DNA of 64,000 nucleotides from Aeromonas sanarellii (GTDB taxonomy: Bacteria; Pseudomonadota; Gammaproteobacteria; Enterobacterales; Aeromonadaceae), in NCBI RefSeq assembly GCF_000820085.1, contig NZ_CDBN01000050.1, forward strand, positions 62,001 to 126,000, given 5' to 3'. Below are positions 59,622 to 64,000 of the stretch, piece by piece. The notes beneath the pieces were generated by a model. That model ran no database searches. It had not been told where the DNA came from and was given only the letters and a program-made list of their open reading frames with translations. The position numbers and the translations under genes were made by a program. Position 1 is the first letter of the stretch. Each line of letters starts with the position of its first letter.

Positions 59622-60673
59622 CGCTGGAGATCTCCGTTCGTCGCTCCTTCGGCCCCTTCACCCTGGCGTGCGAGCTGTCGCTGCCCCCCTGCCGCATCCT
59701 CGGTCTGTTCGGCCCCTCTGGCTGTGGCAAGAGCACCCTGCTGCGCATCCTCGCCGGGCTGGATCGGGCCTCCTCGGACGCCCTGTACTGGCAGGGACGC
59801 GAGCTCGCGGCCCTGCAACCCGAGGCGCGCCGCATCGGGCTGGTGTTTCAGGACGCCCGCCTCTTCCCCCATCTGAGCGTGCTCGGCAACCTGCAACTGG
59901 CGGCCAGCAAGGGCAGGGGGCGCTGGCAACCGGAGGCGCTGGCGATGCGGCTCGGCTTTGCCGAGCTGCTGGAGCAGCCCGCTCATGGCCTCTCCGGCGG
60001 TCAGCGTCAGCGGGTGGCCCTGGGCCGCGCCCTGCTGGCGGAGCCCGATCTGCTGCTGCTGGACGAGCCCTTCTCGGCGCTGGACAGGCGCAGCCGCATC
60101 CATCAGGCCCACGTGCTCAAGGGGTTGCAGCAGGAGAGCGGCATCCCCATGATCTTCGTCAGCCATGCCATGGAGGAGGTGAGCCTGCTCTGCGATCGGC
60201 TGGTGCTGCTGGCGGATGGCCGGGTGGAGGCCCAGGGCTCCCCCGAAGAGATCTTCGCCCGCACCGACCTGTCGCTCGCCAGTCGCGACGACGTCGGGGT
60301 CATGCTCTCGGCGACCCTGGCCCACTATGACGAGTGCGAACAGATGGCGACCCTGCGGCTCGGGGAGCAGATCCTGATGGTGACCATGGAGCATGCCCCC
60401 GACGAGGCGGGCCCCCTGCAGATCAAGGTGGCGGCGCGGGACCTGGTGATCGCCACGGCGCCCATCGAGCACTCCAGCCTCTCCAACTGCCTGGAGACCC
60501 GGCTGCTGGGGGCGCGGGAGGTGCGGCCGGGGCAAACCCTGTTGCAGTTGGCCCTGGGGCAGCAGATACTGCTGGCCCGGATCACCAGCCGATCCGCCAG
60601 GCGCCTGGATCTGGCGCCCGGGCAGCGGCTCTATGCCTACGTCAAGGCAGTGAGCCTGGTGGGGGAAGGCTGA
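59618..60673 (+). CDS. modC: Molybdate ABC transporter ATPase ModC
   Basis: 351 residues. Walker A GPSGCGKST, signature LSGGQRQRVA, Walker B LLLLDEPFSAL, switch FVSHAMEEV, and a C-terminal Mop/TOBE molybdate-binding domain from about residue 290 (NCLETRLLGAREV; LLARITSRSARRLDLAPGQRL). It energises molybdate import and the TOBE domain may provide feedback by molybdate. Confidence 0.95.
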   Translation: MTLEISVRRSFGPFTLACELSLPPCRILGLFGPSGCGKSTLLRILAGLDRASSDALYWQGRELAALQPEARRIGLVFQDARLFPHLSVLGNLQLAASKGRGRWQPEALAMRLGFAELLEQPAHGLSGGQRQRVALGRALLAEPDLLLLDEPFSALDRRSRIHQAHVLKGLQQESGIPMIFVSHAMEEVSLLCDRLVLLADGRVEAQGSPEEIFARTDLSLASRDDVGVMLSATLAHYDECEQMATLRLGEQILMVTMEHAPDEAGPLQIKVAARDLVIATAPIEHSSLSNCLETRLLGAREVRPGQTLLQLALGQQILLARITSRSARRLDLAPGQRLYAYVKAVSLVGEG

Positions 60674-60718
60674 GGCCGATACGGGCAGGCGGCTATCGAA
60701 AGAAAAGGGAGAGGACGG

Positions 60719-61495
60719 GTGCGTCGCAACCAGGTAATGAAATCCCATGGATTGGCCCTGCGCAGCGCGGGGGAGGGGCCCCTGCTGGTGCTGCTGCACG
60801 GGCTGGGCTCCTCCAGTCTCGACTGGCAGGCCCAGATAGAGCACTTCAGCGAGCACTACCGGGTGGTGGCGCTGGACTTGCGTGGTCACGGCCAGAGCCT
60901 GCAGGAGGGGCCCTTCGACGTGCCCACCCTGGCGGCGGACGTGGCCCGCTGGCTCGACGAGCAGGCCGAGCCCGCCTGGGTGGTGGGGCTCTCCTTGGGG
61001 GCCATGGTGGCGCTGGAGCTGACGCTGCGACTGCCGCACAAGGTGCAGGGGCTGGTGCTGGTCAACGGCTTCAGCGAATTCCTGCTGGAGACCCCCAAGG
61101 AGCAGGAGCGCTACGCCATGCGCCTCAAGTGGCTGCGCTGGTTCGGCATGCGGCCGCTCGCCTGGTGGCTGGGGCGGGAACTCTTTCCCGGTCCCGAGCT
61201 CGCCCAGGTGCGCCACACCTTCCGGCTGCGCTTCGTGCGTAACAAGAAGAAAACCTACAAGGCGCTGCTGGAGGCGCTGCCCGGCTGGTCGGTGCGCGCC
61301 CGTCTCGGCACCATCTGGCAGCCGGTGGCCATCGTCTCCACCAGCCACGACTATCTGCCCTTGGCGCGGCGGGTGGAGCAGTTCGCCTCCCTGCCCAACG
61401 CCAGCATCCACACTCCCGAGGGCCATCACGCCTGGCCGGCGGAAGATCCCGCCGGGTTCAATCATTTGTTGCAACGGATCCTCTTTACCCATTGA
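60719..61495 (+). CDS. Alpha/beta-fold hydrolase
   Basis: 258 residues. LLVLLHGLGSSSLDWQAQ carries the oxyanion motif; VVGLSLGAMVALEL is the nucleophile elbow (Ser in G-L-S-L-G); LDLRGHGQSL and the late His in GHHAWPAEDP complete the triad. The substrate is unknown. It may be co-transcribed with modABC (45-bp gap). GTG 60719 has AGGGAGAGGA just upstream; ATG 60737 is the alternative. Confidence 0.82.
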   Translation: MRRNQVMKSHGLALRSAGEGPLLVLLHGLGSSSLDWQAQIEHFSEHYRVVALDLRGHGQSLQEGPFDVPTLAADVARWLDEQAEPAWVVGLSLGAMVALELTLRLPHKVQGLVLVNGFSEFLLETPKEQERYAMRLKWLRWFGMRPLAWWLGRELFPGPELAQVRHTFRLRFVRNKKKTYKALLEALPGWSVRARLGTIWQPVAIVSTSHDYLPLARRVEQFASLPNASIHTPEGHHAWPAEDPAGFNHLLQRILFTH

Positions 61496-61510
61496 GGCCG
61501 CAGCGAATGC

Positions 61511-61542
61511 AAAAAAGCCGAACCCCGGGGTTCGGCTTTTTT
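61511..61542. terminator. Bidirectional terminator between the hydrolase gene and moeB
   Basis: AAAAAAGCCGAACCCC / GGGGTTCGGCTTTTTT is a 32-bp perfect inverted repeat between convergent genes. Confidence 0.93.
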
Positions 61543-61560
61543 GTGGGTGCACTTTGCCAC

Positions 61561-62316
61561 TCAGGGCTTGGAGCAGACCGGGCAGTCGGGGCGTTTGGGG
61601 AGCTTCATCTCCCGGAAACCGCCCTGGAGGCCGTCGATCATCAGCAGGCGGCCGCTGTAGCTCTTGCCCATGCCGGCCAGCAGCTTGATGGCTTCGAGGG
61701 CCTGCAGGCTGCCCACCAGCCCCACCACGGGAGCCAGCACCCCGGCCTCGACGCAGGTGAGCGCCTGATCGCCAAACAGGGCGCTCAGGCAGGCGTAGCA
61801 GGGTTCATCCTCCTGCCAGGTGAAGCTGCACAGCTGCCCCTCCAGCCGGATGGCGGCGCCGGACACCAGGGGCACCCGGTGCGCGCGGGCACGCCGGTTG
61901 AGCAGGTTGCGGATGGCGACGTTGTCGGTGCAGTCGAGCACCAGCTGGTGGCCGGGCAGCAGGGCGTCGAGCAGCGCCTCGTCGGCGACGGCGGCGTGGG
62001 TCTCGACCCTGAGCCAGGGATTGAGGGCCCGCAGCGTCTTGGCGGCGGAGTCCACCTTGTACATGCCGATGCGCTCGTCGCTGTGCAGCACCTGGCGCTG
62101 CAGATTGGAGAGCTCCACCCGATCGAAATCCACCAGGGTGAGGTGGCCGACCCCGGCCACCGCCAGATATTGGCTGGCGGCGCAGCCCAGGCCCCCGGCG
62201 CCTATCACCAGCACGCTGGCCTGCTTGAGCGCCTCCTGCCCCTCGAAGTCGAAGGATTTCAGGATGATCTGGCGGTTGTAGCGCAGCAGCTCGGCATCCG
62301 AGAGGATCTCGCTCAC
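61561..62316 (-). CDS. moeB: Molybdopterin-synthase adenylyltransferase MoeB
   Basis: 251 residues of the E1-like ThiF/MoeB family: [19 protein letters not shown] (ATP site), [32 protein letters not shown], and zinc ligands CYAC and CPVC. It adenylates the MoaD C-terminus. The start is GTG 62316, overlapping the moeA stop (GTGA). Confidence 0.95.
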   Translation of the reverse strand: MSEILSDAELLRYNRQIILKSFDFEGQEALKQASVLVIGAGGLGCAASQYLAVAGVGHLTLVDFDRVELSNLQRQVLHSDERIGMYKVDSAAKTLRALNPWLRVETHAAVADEALLDALLPGHQLVLDCTDNVAIRNLLNRRARAHRVPLVSGAAIRLEGQLCSFTWQEDEPCYACLSALFGDQALTCVEAGVLAPVVGLVGSLQALEAIKLLAGMGKSYSGRLLMIDGLQGGFREMKLPKRPDCPVCSKP

Positions 62317-63542
62317 AGCAGCAGCCCCGCGAAGGGTTCGACAGTGACGGTTTCTCCCGCCGCTACCTTGCCCCGTTCCTGCTCGAGGACGATGTAGCAG
62401 TTGGCCCGGGACAGGGAACTGAAGACCCCGGAGTCCTGGGAGCCGGTGCTGCGCACCTCGAAGCCGTGCGGGCCCTGGCTCAGAATGCCGCGCTGGAAGT
62501 CCAGGCGCCCCGGGCTCTTCTTGAGCGGCTCGGTGGCGGTGGCCTTGAGAGGGAGCGGGCGCTCGAACTGCTGGCCGGCCAGCCTGGCCAGCGCCGGCTG
62601 CACCAGTTGATCGAAGGTGACCATGGCGGAGACCGGGTTGCCCGGCAGGCCGAAGAACCAGGCATGGGGCAGGCGGCCAAAGGCAAAGGGCTTGCCCGGC
62701 TTGATGGCGAGCTTCCAGAAGCCGATTTCGCCGAGCTCCTCGAGCAGCTGCTTGGTGAAGTCCGCCTCGCCCACCGAGACACCGCCCGTGGTGATCAGGG
62801 CGTCGGCCTCGCGGTCGGCCTGAATGAAGGCGGCGCGCAGGGCGGCCGGATCGTCCGGGATGATGCCAAGGTCCAGGCAGTCTATGCCCATGCGGCTCAG
62901 CATGGCCTTGACCCCGTAACGGTTGGAGTCGTATATGTCCCCATGCCGGAGCGGGGTACCCAGGGGCTTGAGCTCGTCCCCCGTGCTGAAGATGGCCACC
63001 TTCAGGGGGCGGCGCACCGAGACGCTGGCGATGCCGAGGGACGCCAGCAGCGGCAGCTCCCGGGGGCTCAGGCGCAGGCCGCTGGCGAGCACTCTGGCCC
63101 CCTGCGCCAGGTCCTCGCCGCGGCGGCGGATATTCTGGCCAGGCAGGGGATGAGTCAGAAAAGTGATCCCGTTGTCGTTCGCCTGCGTTTCTTCCTGCAT
63201 GACCACCGCCTCCGTGCCCGCGGGCACCGGGGCCCCGGTCATGATGCGGATGCAGTGGCCGGCAGGCCATTCCCCCTCATAGGGCTGGCCCGCGAAGGCC
63301 TTGCCCGCCACGGGAAGCGGCGCCCCGGCGGCGAGATCCGCCAGGCGCACCGCATAGCCGTCCATGGCGGCGTTGTCGAAGGGGGGCACCGACAGGGGGG
63401 AACTGATCTCCTCGGCCAGGATCCGATCCAGCGCCTGGGGCAGGGGCAACCGCTCCGTCTCGCAGCAGCAGCTGAGTTGTTCCAGCATCCCTTGCAGGGC
63501 CTTGTTCAAGGGGAGGAGTGCACCGGTATCGAATCCCATCAT
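62313..63542 (-). CDS. moeA: Molybdopterin molybdenumtransferase MoeA
   Basis: About 409 residues. [72 protein letters not shown] and [19 protein letters not shown] are the MoeA/gephyrin motifs. It inserts molybdate into adenylated molybdopterin. Three ATGs stand in a row at 63545, 63542 and 63539 after AGAGAGG; the middle one is used here. Confidence 0.95.
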   Translation of the reverse strand: MMGFDTGALLPLNKALQGMLEQLSCCCETERLPLPQALDRILAEEISSPLSVPPFDNAAMDGYAVRLADLAAGAPLPVAGKAFAGQPYEGEWPAGHCIRIMTGAPVPAGTEAVVMQEETQANDNGITFLTHPLPGQNIRRRGEDLAQGARVLASGLRLSPRELPLLASLGIASVSVRRPLKVAIFSTGDELKPLGTPLRHGDIYDSNRYGVKAMLSRMGIDCLDLGIIPDDPAALRAAFIQADREADALITTGGVSVGEADFTKQLLEELGEIGFWKLAIKPGKPFAFGRLPHAWFFGLPGNPVSAMVTFDQLVQPALARLAGQQFERPLPLKATATEPLKKSPGRLDFQRGILSQGPHGFEVRSTGSQDSGVFSSLSRANCYIVLEQERGKVAAGETVTVEPFAGLLL

Positions 63543-63545
63543 CAT

Positions 63546-63857
63546 GACCTCTCTGGTGTGTAGGGGGCGGATTATCCCAAAAATCCGCCCGAATGGGCAG
63601 GCCGAAGGTGCGGGAATGGGGGCAGGCCCCCCGGGTGTGGGGCGGCAGTCCCCTCGCACCACCAGGTGGGGGCGGGTCCGGGTTCAGCGTATGTCCCCGA
63701 ACGGGGAGGTGGATAGAGAGCAAAACGGGGCGGTTTGACATAAAGTCGGGTGCCGGACTTGAGTTAGCCGGAATTATGACAATAATCGCCCTGTAAGATT
63801 GCGCCGCGGCACCATGTCGCAGGCCAGCACAGTCCCTGAGCGTGGGAGAGAAACAAG
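63546..63857. other. 312-bp divergent region between moeA and folE
   Basis: It contains a hairpin-forming segment near moeA (GGCGGATT / AATCCGCC, 63566-63590) and a promoter for folE. No gene is seen; the frames are GC-rich shadows. Confidence 0.5.
63759..63786 (+). promoter_or_regulatory. Probable folE promoter
   Basis: TTGAGT (63759-63764), a 16-bp spacer and AATAAT (63781-63786), with the ATG about 70 bp further on. A consensus TTGACA at 63735-63740 lies upstream but has no suitably spaced -10. Confidence 0.45.
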
Positions 63858-64000
63858 ATGACGAGCTTAAGCCAGGAAGCCCTGTTGGTCAGGGCGGCGC
63901 TCGAGGCCCAGGGCCTCGAGACACCTCTGGTGGCCAATGCATTGAACGGCCAGCAGAAGAAGGAAAAAATCGAAGGTCATATGCGCGCCATCATGGAGAC
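63858..64000 (+). CDS. folE: GTP cyclohydrolase I FolE (5' end only)
   Basis: The first 47 codons; the gene runs off the window. TSLSQEALLVRAALEAQGLE then TPLV, and IEGHMRAIME, match the start of E. coli FolE ([22 protein letters not shown]). It makes dihydroneopterin triphosphate from GTP for folate synthesis. The ATG follows GGGAGAGAAACAAG. Confidence 0.85.
   Translation, partial: MTSLSQEALLVRAALEAQGLETPLVANALNGQQKKEKIEGHMRAIME

Noticed and set aside
1..64000. Insertion sequences, prophage or CRISPR arrays
   Set aside because: No transposase, integrase, Cas-like motif or regularly spaced repeat was found.

Overview
The window is GC-rich, densely coded DNA without rRNA, insertion sequences, phage genes or CRISPR. 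Gene content and order point to a gammaproteobacterial chromosome, most likely Aeromonas. This rests on protein resemblance (YnjA-F, TamA/B, RaiA, MltD-GloB-YafS-RnhA-DnaQ, FadE-GmhA-YafJ, NapFDAGHBC, Moa/Mod/Moe) and on a Vibrio-like neighbourhood (LuxU-like Hpt, YvcK family, moaA). No database search was possible.

Layout. 0-11 kb: a divergent DMT exporter/MarR pair with two palindromic operators, mltB, a tightly overlapping minus-strand ynj-type operon that includes a VTT-flavoprotein fusion, ppiC and a small membrane protein. 11-18.8 kb: tamA-tamB, two identical tRNA-Tyr genes, an unknown gene and raiA. 19-25 kb: a GGDEF/EAL protein, slt and a GalR-type regulator. 25-39.4 kb: a terminated leader or small RNA before yeeZ, yciA, a yafD-like gene, mltD, gloB, yafS, rnhA, dnaQ, a TIGR03503-type protein, a REC/HD-GYP protein, fadE (with a FadR-like site), gmhA and yafJ. 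39.7-46 kb: a signalling and gas-sensing segment with a LuxU-like phosphotransfer protein, yvcK, a FIST protein of NosP type, a hybrid histidine kinase, a LON-substrate-domain protein and a single-domain globin. 46-64 kb: nitrate respiration and molybdenum cofactor supply, with narQP, moaA behind a Moco riboswitch, napFDAGHBC, moaBCDE, modABC, a hydrolase, moeAB and the start of folE.

How it fits together. NarQ-NarP senses nitrate or nitrite and should control nap. NapA needs a molybdenum cofactor, and molybdate uptake (ModABC) and cofactor synthesis (MoaA-E, MoeA/B) are encoded around it. The FIST/hybrid-kinase/Hpt genes resemble the nitric-oxide-responsive NosP-kinase-LuxU route described in Vibrio, and a globin lies nearby. 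Two c-di-GMP proteins are in the same window.

The most unusual observation is structural. At three operon junctions (tamA-tamB, napB-napC, moaD-moaE) a segment of about 80-97 bp, covering the end of one gene and the start of the next, is tandemly duplicated and diverged. Each leaves a micro-ORF whose head resembles the downstream gene and whose tail resembles the upstream gene. The napD-napA spacer holds a related but rearranged pair of copies.
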